From Pseudomonas asturiensis (GTDB taxonomy: Bacteria; Pseudomonadota; Gammaproteobacteria; Pseudomonadales; Pseudomonadaceae), in the NCBI RefSeq assembly GCF_900143095.1, contig NZ_FRDA01000027.1, forward strand, positions 1-45,000: a DNA stretch of 45,000 bases. Direction: 5' to 3'. Positions 22,886 through 32,474 of the stretch are shown here, one piece after another. The notes beneath the pieces are model-generated. The model was not told where the DNA came from. It saw only the letters and a program-made list of their open reading frames with translations, and ran no database searches. Position numbers and translations under genes: made by a program. Position 1 is the stretch's first letter, and each line of letters starts with the position of its first letter.

Positions 22886-24532
22886 ATGAAAAAACCAGTC
22901 CGCCTCGCTACCCGCATCGGTCTCGGCTTCGCCGCGATCGTATCGCTGCTTGTCCTGATCACGGCCGTGGGTATCCAGCGCGTCGGCGTGATGGACGCCA
23001 CACTGCAGGACGTCAATGACAACGCAGCCAAGGTCCAGCGCTACGCCATCAACTTTCGGGGCAGCGTACACAATCGGGCCATCGCCATACGCGATGCCGT
23101 GCTGGTGAACAACGATCAGGACCTGGCCGTCCATCTGGCTGAGGTCACGAGCCTGGAAAAAGCCTACGCCGATTCGGCGCAACCCATGGACATGCTGATC
23201 AGTTCGTCCGGGGTGACACGTGAAGAGAAGGACCTGCTGCGCGCGATCAAGGACACGGAAGTGAAGACGCTGGCCTCGACCAAGGCTGTGATAGACCTGC
23301 GTCGCGCCGGTGACATTGCGGGAGCACAGGCCCTGCTGCTCAGTCGCACGTCAGGCGATTACAGCGAATGGTTGAAGCGCATCAACGCACTGATCGATTA
23401 CGAAGAAGCCACCATCAAGGCTCAGCTCAATGAGGTGCAGACAACCGCTGGCCGGTTTTCCGGACTGATGCTGCTGGCCACCGGTGCGGCCTTGCTGCTG
23501 AGCATCGTGCTGGCGTTCTTTATCGTTCGCTTCGTGAAATCCACACTGGGCGCCGAACCTGTCGAAGTCGCCGAAGCGATCCGGCGGCTGGCCGCCGGCG
23601 ACCTGCGGCAGACCATCGTCACACACTACCCCGATAGCGTGATGGGTGTGCTGAACACCACACTTGGCCGACTCGCCGACACCATCACTCAGGTGCGCCT
23701 GTCCGCGCACGAGGTCAATCAGTCCTCCAGCCAGCTTTCGGCGACCTCCGCACTCAACAATGACCACATCAGCCTTCAGACCCGCGAGGCCGAGCAGGTT
23801 GCGATTGCCATCAAGCAGATGGCGGCAACGGTGAGCGAGGTTTCCGACTATGCCTCCAGAGCAGCAACGGCCACCCGCGAGGCGGACAGTGAGGTCGAGA
23901 GCGGCAACCGCCTTGTGGCCGATACCACGCAAGCCATCGAAGCGTTGGCAACTGCGCTGGGACAGACCACGGTCACTGTCGAAGAGGTGTCCAGGCACAG
24001 CGAAAGCATCGAGACCGTCATTGAAGTCATCAACTCCATTGCATCACAAACCAATCTGCTGGCGTTGAACGCAGCCATCGAAGCGGCTCGTGCAGGCGAG
24101 TACGGGCGAGGGTTTGCCGTGGTGGCCGATGAGGTACGTTCGCTGGCCAACCGTACTCAGCAGTCGACCCAGGAAATTCGTGAAATGATCGGCAACCTGC
24201 AAAGCGGAACCGAGGCTGCGGCACAGACCATGCGCAATTGTTGCGACCTGGTCACCCGGACAGTCACACAGACCCGCAACGCCCAGAGTGCGCTGTCGAA
24301 AATCAGTCAGGAAGTGAGCGCCATCAATCAGATGAACGCCCAGATTGCCAGCGCCGCCGTCCAGCAAAGCGCCGTTGCCGAAGATGTTGCCAAAAACATC
24401 GGGCGCATTCACGACTCGACAGTCAGGTCGGCAACGGGATCGCTCCAGATCGCAGGCGCCAGCAAAGCGCTGGAATTGCTCGCCGACCACCTGACCCAAA
24501 AAGTAGCCATTTTCAACGTGGGTAACGGCTGA
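22886..24532 (+). CDS. Methyl-accepting chemotaxis protein, four-helix-bundle sensor
   Basis: 548 residues. Membrane helix 1 (about 8-32), a periplasmic 4HB_MCP-type domain (about 33-190) with the typical NFRGSVHNRAIAIRDAVLV helix, membrane helix 2 (about 193-214), HAMP, then a signalling hairpin with the conserved tip (ASQTNLLALNAAIEAARAGE). No CheR pentapeptide. Receptors of this class detect small amino or organic acids, but the ligand cannot be read here. Transcribed alone. I found no sigma-28 promoter upstream. Confidence 0.93.
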   Translation: MKKPVRLATRIGLGFAAIVSLLVLITAVGIQRVGVMDATLQDVNDNAAKVQRYAINFRGSVHNRAIAIRDAVLVNNDQDLAVHLAEVTSLEKAYADSAQPMDMLISSSGVTREEKDLLRAIKDTEVKTLASTKAVIDLRRAGDIAGAQALLLSRTSGDYSEWLKRINALIDYEEATIKAQLNEVQTTAGRFSGLMLLATGAALLLSIVLAFFIVRFVKSTLGAEPVEVAEAIRRLAAGDLRQTIVTHYPDSVMGVLNTTLGRLADTITQVRLSAHEVNQSSSQLSATSALNNDHISLQTREAEQVAIAIKQMAATVSEVSDYASRAATATREADSEVESGNRLVADTTQAIEALATALGQTTVTVEEVSRHSESIETVIEVINSIASQTNLLALNAAIEAARAGEYGRGFAVVADEVRSLANRTQQSTQEIREMIGNLQSGTEAAAQTMRNCCDLVTRTVTQTRNAQSALSKISQEVSAINQMNAQIASAAVQQSAVAEDVAKNIGRIHDSTVRSATGSLQIAGASKALELLADHLTQKVAIFNVGNG

Positions 24533-24634
24533 GCGACGGGCCCGGCATCTGCCCAACGTTTTCACCTGAACCAGCCAAAAAAACGGGCAGCGCCTAGCCG
24601 TAAAAATATCGGCAGTTGAAAAAGCATACGTCGT

Positions 24635-25894
24635 ATGATGGCACTAAGACATCGTCTACGCTGTCGTAAAAGACTCGTTGTTATGACCCGGTGCCGCATG
24701 CTCACTCCCGCCCTCGACCGTCCAGGCCTTGAAGACTCGCAGACGCTTGCCGAAGTAGAGCGAACGATTGCCTCAGGGGTGAGCAGGTTGAGGTTCAGCC
24801 CGGCGCTCGAGCAACGGTATGAGGCGGATACGCAGCAACAGCGACGTCGCTTCATCACCGCTGTCGGCATCGTCGGTGCGGTGGTCTACAACCTTTACCT
24901 GATCAGCGACTGGCTGATGCTGCGTGACGTCTTCGTCTATGCGGCGGTAGGCAGGCTGTGCGTGGTCACCCCGATGTTTATCGTCATGCTGCTACTGATT
25001 CAGCGCATGAAGTCCAGACGGGCCATGGAGACGACTGCGGCGATCGGCACGGTACTGTCGTCACTGATGCCGCTGGTGGTCATGTTGTACAGCGACACCC
25101 CCTATAAACTCCATTACCAGTTAGGCATGCTGCTGGTCATGGTGTACTGCACGATGATCCAGCAACTGCCGTTTCGCTACGCCGCCGTTGCAATGCCGTG
25201 CATGCTCACCATCCTGCTCGTCATCACCCACCTCGCAGCCTTCCCTGATGCCATGACCTGGCAGGCCAATGCATTGCTCTTCTTCTGTACCGTGGCCCTG
25301 CTGTTGATGGCGTCCTACTTTCTCGAGCGAGGTGCCCGGCTGAGCTATCTGTTCGCGCTGCGCGGCCGGCTGCTGCACGTGCAACTGATGGAAGTTGCGC
25401 GCACCGATGCCCTGACCCGACTATTCAATCGCCGCTATCTGGACGAATTGGTGACCTCCATCTGGGAGCGAGCGCGTGAGACGCCAACGAAGGTCGCGTT
25501 CATCCTGCTGGACATTGACCATTTCAAATCCTACAACGACAACTACGGTCATCCTCAGGGCGACAGCTGCCTGAAGCTGATGAGCCAGGTGATTCAGCAG
25601 AATGCGCAGGAAAAGGGCGCCGTGGCGTTTCGCTACGGCGGCGAGGAGATTCTGATTCTGATGGTCAACACGGACGCGGCTCAGGCCAGGGATCTTGCCG
25701 ATACCCTGAAAGCCGCACTGGCCAAGCTCAAACTGCCCCATCCGGCGCAAGGTGACGGCGCAGTGGTCACCATCAGCCTGGGCGTCGCTGCGGCAACCGC
25801 ACCCGGCGCCACTGCCGATCAGTTGATCAACGCCGCTGATATCGCGCTTTACGCGGCCAAGCACGCGGGACGCAACTGCGTCCGCATGGCCTGA
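24635..25894 (+). CDS. Membrane-bound diguanylate cyclase (GGDEF)
   Basis: Makes cyclic di-GMP from two GTP. The N-terminal half has about six membrane helices (from residue 70 to about 235); the C-terminal GGDEF domain has the active-site motif GGEEI (335-339), an accepted functional variant, and LDIDHFKSYNDNYGH with the metal-binding Asp. There is no RxxD inhibitory site just before the motif. The start is uncertain: the 419-residue form begins at 24635, but in-frame ATGs at 24683 and 24698 give forms closer to the conserved region; none has a clear ribosome site. Downstream of a chemoreceptor but probably separate. Confidence 0.88.
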   Translation: MMALRHRLRCRKRLVVMTRCRMLTPALDRPGLEDSQTLAEVERTIASGVSRLRFSPALEQRYEADTQQQRRRFITAVGIVGAVVYNLYLISDWLMLRDVFVYAAVGRLCVVTPMFIVMLLLIQRMKSRRAMETTAAIGTVLSSLMPLVVMLYSDTPYKLHYQLGMLLVMVYCTMIQQLPFRYAAVAMPCMLTILLVITHLAAFPDAMTWQANALLFFCTVALLLMASYFLERGARLSYLFALRGRLLHVQLMEVARTDALTRLFNRRYLDELVTSIWERARETPTKVAFILLDIDHFKSYNDNYGHPQGDSCLKLMSQVIQQNAQEKGAVAFRYGGEEILILMVNTDAAQARDLADTLKAALAKLKLPHPAQGDGAVVTISLGVAAATAPGATADQLINAADIALYAAKHAGRNCVRMA

Positions 25895-25991
25895 CGCGAC
25901 GCTGTCAGGCTCGTGTGCGGCGCCTGGACTTTACCCTGTTTGCATAGCGCTCTACTCTCCCGGGTTGCAATCCATGGCTGGGAGCCACCGT

Positions 25992-26420
25992 ATGAGCGTG
26001 CACATCGAAGTCAAGACCGACCCCTGCGAAGACGATCGCCTGGCGATTCTGGAGCCTCTGAGGCGCTATAACGCCGAGCAGGCCGGAGATGGCCTGTCAG
26101 AAAAAATCGCGCTGCTGGTGCGTGATGACCAGACAGGAGACATCATCGGCGGCCTGCATGCACGGGTTCTTTATCGCTGGCTGTTCATCGAGCTACTGGT
26201 GGTGCCTGAGCAAACCCGAGGACAAGGCACGGGCAGCCGTCTGATGCAGATGGCCGAGGAACTGGCCATCGAAAAAGGTTGCGTCGGAGTCTGGCTGGAC
26301 ACGTTCGACTTTCAGGCACCGGACTTCTATCGACGCCACGGCTACACCGAATTCGGCCAGATAGACGATTACCCACCTGGCCACACGCGCTTCTTTTTTC
26401 AGAAGCGCCTGAGCCTCTGA
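25992..26420 (+). CDS. GNAT-family N-acetyltransferase
   Basis: 142 residues from the ATG at 25992, chosen because gggag lies 9 bases before it; a longer frame from 25965 lacks a ribosome site. The acetyl-CoA motif is ELLVVPEQTRGQGTGSRLM (motif A, R/QxxGxG/A). The C-terminal half ends in APDFYRRHGYTEFGQIDDYP, typical of small-molecule or protein acetyltransferases of this family. Substrate unknown. It ends 58 bases before the convergent chemoreceptor stop. Confidence 0.88.
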   Translation: MSVHIEVKTDPCEDDRLAILEPLRRYNAEQAGDGLSEKIALLVRDDQTGDIIGGLHARVLYRWLFIELLVVPEQTRGQGTGSRLMQMAEELAIEKGCVGVWLDTFDFQAPDFYRRHGYTEFGQIDDYPPGHTRFFFQKRLSL

Positions 26421-26441
26421 CCGAATGCGTCATTCGTAAAC

Positions 26442-26465
26442 GCCGCGCTCTCCGGGAAGCGCGGC
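26442..26465. terminator. GC hairpin between convergent genes
   Basis: gccgcgct (26442-26449) and agcgcggc (26458-26465) pair perfectly with an 8-base loop. There is no T-run on either side, so termination would be weak or bidirectional and assisted. Confidence 0.45.
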
Positions 26466-26478
26466 GCTCGCTCAACCA

Positions 26479-28119
26479 TCAGACCTTGAATTTGCCCACA
26501 AGATTGTTGAATGAAATAGCCAGACGCGACAGTTCCTGACTCGACGCGCTGGTCTGGTTGGCGCCAGCGGCGGTTTGAGTGGAAAGGTCCTGAATGTTGA
26601 TCAGGTTGCGATCCACTTCGCGAGCCACGTGGGACTGCTCTTCCGACGCCGTCGCAATCAACATGTTTCGGTCGTTGATTTCCGAGATGCTCTGGGCAAT
26701 GCGTTCCAGCGATTGCCCCGTGGCTTGTGCCAGCGACTGCGTGTTGCTGGCCAGTGTGCGGCTGTTGCCCATGGCGCGAACCGCCTGGTCAGCGCTGCTC
26801 TGGACGCTGCCGATCATCGCCTCGATTTCGCCAGTGGATGCCTGGGTACGCGCGGCCAAGGCACGCACTTCATCAGCCACGACCGCAAAGCCCCGGCCTT
26901 GCTCGCCTGCACGGGCCGCTTCAATGGCTGCGTTGAGCGCCAGCAGGTTGGTCTGTTCGGCAATGCCGCGAATCACGTCCAGCACCTGCCCGATTTCGCG
27001 AACACGTCCTGCCAGCTCTTCCACCATCGCGGTGGAACTGCTGATCTCGCTGCTCACTGTATTGATGGCGTTCACCGCTTCACGCGCCTGGTCACGACCG
27101 TTGGCGGCCTCGGTACTGGTCAGCTTCGAGGCATCGGAGGTCGACATGGCGTTGCGTGCTACCTCTTCAACGGCGGCAGTCATTTCCGTGACGGCAGTGG
27201 CGGCCAACTGGATCTCGTCATTCTGACGCGTCAGACCACGACTGCTTTCCTCTGTCACCGCATTCAGCTCCTCGGCGGCCGATGCGAGCTGGTCAGCGGC
27301 GCTGGATATCTGCCCGATGGTGCCCTTGAGGCTGCTCTGCATATCCCCCAGCGCAGACAGCATCAGCCCGGCTTCATCGCGATGCGTGCTGACAATCGGC
27401 TGGGTCAGGTCGCCGCCAGCAATACGCTGCGCATTGACCAGCGCGGAGGCAATCGGGCGGCTGATCACGCGGCTGATGAACATCCCCAGCAGGAATGCTG
27501 CGAGAAACGCGACGCCGATGCCGATGTACAGGTTGAGCTTGGCGGCAGACTCGGTCTTGCCAGCAGCGACGGCGCCCTCAGCGGTCTGACGCGCGTTGGA
27601 GTCCACCATGATGTTGAGCTCGTTCATGATCTTGCGATAAAGGTCGCGCACTTCGCCGTCGACCAGGGACCTGGCCGTTCCGACGTCGCCGGACATTGCC
27701 ACGCTGATGGCCCGATCAATTGATGCCTGGTAAGCAGCCCAGTCCTTGTCCATCAGATCGCCAGCAGCGCGCTCGTCATCCTCAAGCGGCGTGGCGCGGT
27801 AAGTGGCGTAGGCCTTTTCAGCCTGAGCACGGTTGTCACGCTGGCTGGCGATGATCTCGTCCTTGGCGCTCTGCGGCGCGTTGGCTGCTACTGCCGACAG
27901 CAGACGGTACACGTCACGGTTCTGGGCAATGGCGTTGGCCTTGGTCTCGCTGGTTTTGGCGACCGAGACCAGGTTGTTGGAAAACGCGAGTTTGAGGCTA
28001 CTGGAAAGGTCACCGATGCCTTGGCTACCGATCAGGCCTACCACAAGGGTGATGAGTGCACAGATCGCAAACGAGGTGAAGAGTTTGGTGGACAGCTTGG
28101 CGTTGTAAAACCAGTTCAT
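26479..28119 (-). CDS. Methyl-accepting chemotaxis protein, four-helix-bundle sensor, sigma-28 promoter
   Basis: 546 residues from the ATG at 28119, with aaggg 7 bases upstream; the longer frame to 28212 is not needed. Membrane helix 1 (about 12-32), a 4HB_MCP periplasmic domain (about 33-185), membrane helix 2 (about 190-212), HAMP and the signalling hairpin with the standard tip (AEQTNLLALNAAIEAARAGE). The C-terminus (NNLVGKFKV) has no CheR pentapeptide. A good FliA-type promoter at 28203-28229 links it to flagellar gene control. Ligand unknown. Confidence 0.93.
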   Translation of the reverse strand: MNWFYNAKLSTKLFTSFAICALITLVVGLIGSQGIGDLSSSLKLAFSNNLVSVAKTSETKANAIAQNRDVYRLLSAVAANAPQSAKDEIIASQRDNRAQAEKAYATYRATPLEDDERAAGDLMDKDWAAYQASIDRAISVAMSGDVGTARSLVDGEVRDLYRKIMNELNIMVDSNARQTAEGAVAAGKTESAAKLNLYIGIGVAFLAAFLLGMFISRVISRPIASALVNAQRIAGGDLTQPIVSTHRDEAGLMLSALGDMQSSLKGTIGQISSAADQLASAAEELNAVTEESSRGLTRQNDEIQLAATAVTEMTAAVEEVARNAMSTSDASKLTSTEAANGRDQAREAVNAINTVSSEISSSTAMVEELAGRVREIGQVLDVIRGIAEQTNLLALNAAIEAARAGEQGRGFAVVADEVRALAARTQASTGEIEAMIGSVQSSADQAVRAMGNSRTLASNTQSLAQATGQSLERIAQSISEINDRNMLIATASEEQSHVAREVDRNLINIQDLSTQTAAGANQTSASSQELSRLAISFNNLVGKFKV

Positions 28120-28202
28120 GACAGAACCCTTAGTCAAAACAGCTGGGTGAGACTCCATTTCAGACGCGTGCATGCATCGACGTGAAGCTCCATGTAAAAG
28201 GT

Positions 28203-28229
28203 CTATCGGCAACGCGCGAAACGACTACA
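28203..28229 (-). promoter_or_regulatory. Candidate sigma-28 (FliA) promoter of the chemoreceptor gene
   Basis: On the minus strand gccgatag (28203-28210) matches 7 of 8 bases of the FliA -10 GCCGATAA. Exactly 15 bases upstream is tgta (28226-28229), a partial match to TAAA. It lies 84 bases before the start codon. Confidence 0.65.
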
Positions 28230-28398
28230 GTGTGCGAACGACACTTTCCTGGATGACGTCGGACTTTTCTTACCGAAAGCCCTGCCTTTGCGAGACTTTG
28301 AAACATGCTGAGAGCAATGCGCTTTTGTGTAACAGGAACTTTCCAGCTGCGCTGCGTTACTATTTCCAGTCACTAATCAGCCAGAGCCTCAAACCAGG

Positions 28399-30408
28399 AT
28401 GCACCCCTCGCCCGCAACACAGCCTGCTTCGTTACCTGTCGTTCTTGCCGGTCCCGTGCTGCGCCGCCAGGAAACCAATCGTCTGGTTTTATGGCTCGTG
28501 GGCTCACGCCCGCTGCCCCTGACGTTGCGCCTGCGGGCTGTCGAACAGACTGATACGGCGTTCGCGGACTACCCGCTTGATGACCCGCAATGCCAGGTCA
28601 TTGCCATCGGCCAGCGTGCATTCATCCATTTGATTGATGTGCATCTGGACCGTGAGCTGCCCCGGGACTGCCTGATCGACTACGATCTGCGCATCGACGA
28701 CGAGCAGACCGGCATTGCCGACTGGGCACCTCACCTGCTGTACAGCGGCGCGAGCTACCCCAACTTCGTGGTGCGCAGCACTATCGACCACATGCTCCAC
28801 GGCTCGTGTCGCAAGCCTCATCACGGCTCGGCGGAAGGGTTGCTGTGCGTTGACCGCCTCTTGGCGGAGGCCACCGATCCATTGCAGCGCCCCGCGCTGC
28901 TGATGATGAGTGGCGATCAGGTTTACTCGGACGACGTTGCAGGCCCGATGCTGCGCGAGATTCATCTGCTGATCGACCGCCTGGGGTTGTTCGACGAGAC
29001 GCTTGAAGGCGCCGTGGTCGACGACAGCCAAAGCCTGTATGACCACCCGGCCAGCTATTACCAGCGCGCCGACCTGCTGCCCGCCTTGAAAAGCAACGAT
29101 ACGCTGCGCGAGCGTTTCTTCGGCGGCACCAGCAAGCCGGTGTTCACCAGCGCGACCGCCGATAACCATCTGGTGACGCTGGCAGAGGTCATGGCCATGT
29201 ACCTGTTGGTCTGGTCGCCGACCCCTTGGTCCCTTGTCAAACCGGACATGCCGGAACTCGACCCCGAAGAGCGCGAGCGCTATGCCAGGGAGCAGGTGGT
29301 CATCGACGACTTCCGTGACGGTCTGGGTGACGTCGCGCGCGCCATGGCTCACCTGCCGTGCATGATGATCTTCGATGACCACGACATCACGGACGACTGG
29401 AACCTGTCGGCGAACTGGGAGGAGACCGCTTATGGTCACCCCTTTTCGAAACGCATCATCGGCAACGCTCTGATCGCCTACCTGCTGTGTCAGGGCTGGG
29501 GCAACAACCCGGATGCGCTGAACGAACTCATCGGGCAAGCCCGTATGCTGAGCGGGGAAGCGCTCAGCGGCAACAATCAGTTGGGCAGCAAGACTCAGGA
29601 CGCGCTGATTGATCAACTGCTGAAATTCCAGCAATGGCACTACGTGCTGCCGACCCACCCCGCGCTGGTGGTGCTGGACACGCGCACGCGTCGCTGGCGC
29701 AGTGAATCGAACTTCAATCACCCGTCCGGCCTGATGGACTGGGAAGCGCTGTGCGAATTGCAGCAGGAACTGATCGATCACAAATCAGCGATCATCGTTT
29801 CACCTGCGCCGATCTTCGGGGTCAAGCTGATCGAGGCCATCCAGCGCATTTTCAGCTGGTGCGGCTACCCGTTGCTGGTCGATGCGGAAAACTGGATGGC
29901 CCATCGCGGTGCCGCCCAGGTCATTCTGAACATCTTCCGGCACTCCAGAACGCCGGGCAATTACGTGATCCTGTCGGGCGATGTTCACTACTCGTTCGTC
30001 TATGAAATCCTGATTCGCCATCGCAGTGGCGGGCCCCGTATCTGGCAAATCACCAGCAGTGGAATCAAGAATGAATTCCCTCGACGTCTGCTGGACACTT
30101 TTGATCGGTTGAATCGGTGGTTATACTCACCGCGTTCGCCGCTGAACTGGTTCACCAAACGACGCCTGATGAAGGTGATCCCACGGACGCCAGAACACAG
30201 CAAAGCTGGCGAACGGCTGTGGAATTCGGCGGGTGTGGGTCAGGTTTTGTTCAACGACAAAGGCCAGCCAACGCTGATCAACCAGCTCAATGCCAATGGC
30301 GCGCCACCTACCCGCTTCGTCGAACCGGAAGAATACAGAGACGAGCGGTCAGGCTCGGATCGCCGTTTTCTGGAAAACGACAGGGAAACGAGCGATAGTC
30401 ACCGCTGA
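28399..30408 (+). CDS. PhoD-like metallophosphatase family protein
   Basis: 669 residues. Metallophosphoesterase motifs appear in order: GDQVYSDD (172-179), FDDHDITDDWN (325-335) and GDVHYS (527-532), the metal ligands of PhoD-type alkaline phosphatases. Unlike secreted PhoD there is no twin-arginine signal peptide; the start MHPSPATQPASLP is not a signal, so the enzyme is probably cytosolic. Length is larger than classical PhoD and matches the alkaline phosphatase family proteins of pseudomonads. The substrate may be a phosphodiester, but is unknown. It is followed after 87 bases by pcsA, possibly in the same transcript. Confidence 0.85.
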   Translation: MHPSPATQPASLPVVLAGPVLRRQETNRLVLWLVGSRPLPLTLRLRAVEQTDTAFADYPLDDPQCQVIAIGQRAFIHLIDVHLDRELPRDCLIDYDLRIDDEQTGIADWAPHLLYSGASYPNFVVRSTIDHMLHGSCRKPHHGSAEGLLCVDRLLAEATDPLQRPALLMMSGDQVYSDDVAGPMLREIHLLIDRLGLFDETLEGAVVDDSQSLYDHPASYYQRADLLPALKSNDTLRERFFGGTSKPVFTSATADNHLVTLAEVMAMYLLVWSPTPWSLVKPDMPELDPEERERYAREQVVIDDFRDGLGDVARAMAHLPCMMIFDDHDITDDWNLSANWEETAYGHPFSKRIIGNALIAYLLCQGWGNNPDALNELIGQARMLSGEALSGNNQLGSKTQDALIDQLLKFQQWHYVLPTHPALVVLDTRTRRWRSESNFNHPSGLMDWEALCELQQELIDHKSAIIVSPAPIFGVKLIEAIQRIFSWCGYPLLVDAENWMAHRGAAQVILNIFRHSRTPGNYVILSGDVHYSFVYEILIRHRSGGPRIWQITSSGIKNEFPRRLLDTFDRLNRWLYSPRSPLNWFTKRRLMKVIPRTPEHSKAGERLWNSAGVGQVLFNDKGQPTLINQLNANGAPPTRFVEPEEYRDERSGSDRRFLENDRETSDSHR

Positions 30409-30495
30409 ACCTTATCGCCGGTTGCCGGGTCGATAGTTGCTACCGGTCAGGTTTACGGCAAACCCTGACAAGCATTATTTCCTGGAGAGCGCCCC

Positions 30496-31215
30496 GTGAT
30501 AACCAATCAACGCATAGCCAGACTCAACGCCTGGGGCGCGCATGGCTTCACCGCCACTGGCGTGGTCCTTGCGTTCCTGGCGACGATTGCCTTGTTCAAC
30601 AATGAACCCAAAGCCTGCCTGTTGTGGCTTGGCGCTGCCCTGATCGTGGATGGGGTGGACGGTTCGCTGGCCCGCAAAGTCAACACCACCTCGGTGCTGC
30701 CGCACTTCGACGGCTCGGTGCTGGACCTGGTCATTGACTACCTGACCTATGTGTTCATTCCCGCACTGTTCCTCTACCGATACATTCCGGTGCCTGATTA
30801 CACGCTGCTGCTGAGCGTGTCGGTGATTCTGGTGTCGTCGCTGTTCTGCTTCTGCAACGTCGACATGAAGAGCAAGGACAATTACTTCCAGGGCTTCCCC
30901 GCTGCCTGGAACGTTGTCGTACTGTGCCTCTACATTCTCTCGCCAAGCCCGTGGATGACGTTCATCACCATCATCGCTCTGGCGCTGCTGACCCTGACCC
31001 GCATGAAGTTCCTGCACCCGTTCCGGGTACGTCGCTTCATGCCGATCAACATTGCGGTCACAGCGGTCTGGTTGCTGTCCAGCGCACTGCTGATCATCAA
31101 CCATCCGCACAACGGCCCGGTCGTCATGGGGTTGTGGTTGGCGATGTCGGCGTATTTTCTGGGGATCTGTATCTGGAGAACGTCGCTGGAATGGCTGGGC
31201 CGTCTCAAGGCCTGA
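30496..31215 (+). CDS. pcs: Phosphatidylcholine synthase
   Basis: Condenses CDP-diacylglycerol and choline into phosphatidylcholine, releasing CMP, in the inner membrane. 239 residues with about seven membrane helices. The CDP-alcohol phosphotransferase motif is present as Asp52, Asp55-Gly56, Ala59-Arg60, Gly73, Asp77 and Asp81, with the wider central spacing typical of Pcs rather than PssA. Start is GTG with ggag 10 bases upstream. Only choline-exposed bacteria such as plant-associated pseudomonads and rhizobia tend to carry it; it fits a plant-associated host. Confidence 0.93.
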   Translation: MITNQRIARLNAWGAHGFTATGVVLAFLATIALFNNEPKACLLWLGAALIVDGVDGSLARKVNTTSVLPHFDGSVLDLVIDYLTYVFIPALFLYRYIPVPDYTLLLSVSVILVSSLFCFCNVDMKSKDNYFQGFPAAWNVVVLCLYILSPSPWMTFITIIALALLTLTRMKFLHPFRVRRFMPINIAVTAVWLLSSALLIINHPHNGPVVMGLWLAMSAYFLGICIWRTSLEWLGRLKA

Positions 31216-31226
31216 CCTGACGAGTT

Positions 31227-31251
31227 CGCTGACCGGCCAGGCCGGTCAGCG
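31227..31251. terminator. Perfect 11-bp hairpin between convergent pcs and efflux gene
   Basis: cgctgaccggc (31227-31237), loop cag, gccggtcagcg (31241-31251). It lies between two convergent stops and has no T-run on either strand. Probably a bidirectional transcription barrier. Confidence 0.5.
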
Positions 31252-31265
31252 AGTCAATGCCCTGA

Positions 31266-32474
31266 TCAGAACTTGCGTTCGGCCTGAAGCTCGGCAGCAT
31301 CTGCCGACTTGCCGAAGTGATACGTGGTAAAGCAGCACAGCGCCAACCCGCCCAGGGCCAGCAGGCCACCGACAATACCGACGTCCGATACGCCCAACTG
31401 ACTGCTCACCACACTGCCGAGCAGCGCCCCGCCGCCGATCCCGATATTGAAAATCCCCGAGAACAGCGCCATTGCCACGTCCGTGGCATCCGGTGCCAGC
31501 GACAGCACGCGGGCCTGCAACAGCAAGCCGAAGCTCATAATCGCCATGCCCCACACCACGGTCAGCGTGCCCAGCGTCACAGCATCACCGGACAACGGCA
31601 GCAGCATCAGCAGACACAGCGCAATGGTGCCAATGGCTGTGATCAACAGGCCATTGGGAAAACGGTCACTGAACAGGCTGAACACGATCGACCCCATGAC
31701 GCCCGCGCCACCGAAGACCAGCAGCAGGATGGTGGTGACTTCGCCGCTCAGGTGCGCAACGGTCTCCGTAAACGGCTCGATATAGCTGTAGGCCGTGAAG
31801 TGAGCGGTGACGACCAGCACCGTCAGCAGATAGACCGCCATCAGTTTCGGGCGCTTGAACAGCATCGGCAGGCTTCTCAGTGAGCCTGAGTTCTGGCTGG
31901 GCAGAAGTGGCAGTGAGCGGGTCAACAGCACCACGACCAAGGCGGCGACACCTGCGATTCCCATGAAAGTTGTGCGCCAGCCCAGCGCTTCGCCCAGCAC
32001 CCGACCCAACGGAATGCCCAAGACCATGGCCAGCGACGTGCCGGTGGCCAGCAATCCCAGCGCCTGAACCTGCTTGCCGGGCGGTGCGATACGCACGGCC
32101 AGCGATGCCGTGACCGACCAGAACACCGCATGCGCAAACGCAATGCCGACCCGGCTGATCAACAGCACCGTAAAGCTGGTCGCCATTGCCGAAACAATGT
32201 GGCTGACCACGAACACACCAAACACCACGATCAGCAATTTGCGCCGCTCGATGTTGCGCGTCATCAGCATCATCGGCAGCGACATCAGCGAAACGACCCA
32301 GGCATAGATCGTCAGCATCAGGCCGACCTGCGCCGTGGTCATGTCAAAACTTTTGCCGATGTTGCTCAGCAAGCCGATCGGCACGAATTCGGTGGTATTG
32401 AAAATAAAGGCCGCGAGGGCCAGAGCGAGTACGCCAAGCCAGCTGCCGGCATGTGCATTCGGAGGTGTCGTCAT
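31266..32474 (-). CDS. sotB: Sugar efflux transporter, SotB-like (MFS)
   Basis: 402 residues from the ATG at 32474. Twelve membrane helices of the major facilitator superfamily, with the SotB/AraJ opening (LGVLALALAAFIFNTTEFVPIGLL) and the MFS loop RNIERRKLL. Members of this group export arabinose, other sugars or drugs with proton exchange. A longer frame reaching 32525 is not needed. Gene identity is by family feel: substrate could be a drug instead of a sugar. Confidence 0.8.
   Translation of the reverse strand: MTTPPNAHAGSWLGVLALALAAFIFNTTEFVPIGLLSNIGKSFDMTTAQVGLMLTIYAWVVSLMSLPMMLMTRNIERRKLLIVVFGVFVVSHIVSAMATSFTVLLISRVGIAFAHAVFWSVTASLAVRIAPPGKQVQALGLLATGTSLAMVLGIPLGRVLGEALGWRTTFMGIAGVAALVVVLLTRSLPLLPSQNSGSLRSLPMLFKRPKLMAVYLLTVLVVTAHFTAYSYIEPFTETVAHLSGEVTTILLLVFGGAGVMGSIVFSLFSDRFPNGLLITAIGTIALCLLMLLPLSGDAVTLGTLTVVWGMAIMSFGLLLQARVLSLAPDATDVAMALFSGIFNIGIGGGALLGSVVSSQLGVSDVGIVGGLLALGGLALCCFTTYHFGKSADAAELQAERKF

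Noticed and set aside
26575..27723. 382-codon frame antisense to the third chemoreceptor
   Set aside because: Shadow of a high-GC gene; His/Gly/Gln-rich translation without a family match.
28504..29781. 425-codon frame antisense to the PhoD-like gene
   Set aside because: Shadow frame; metallophosphatase motifs are clear on the opposite strand.
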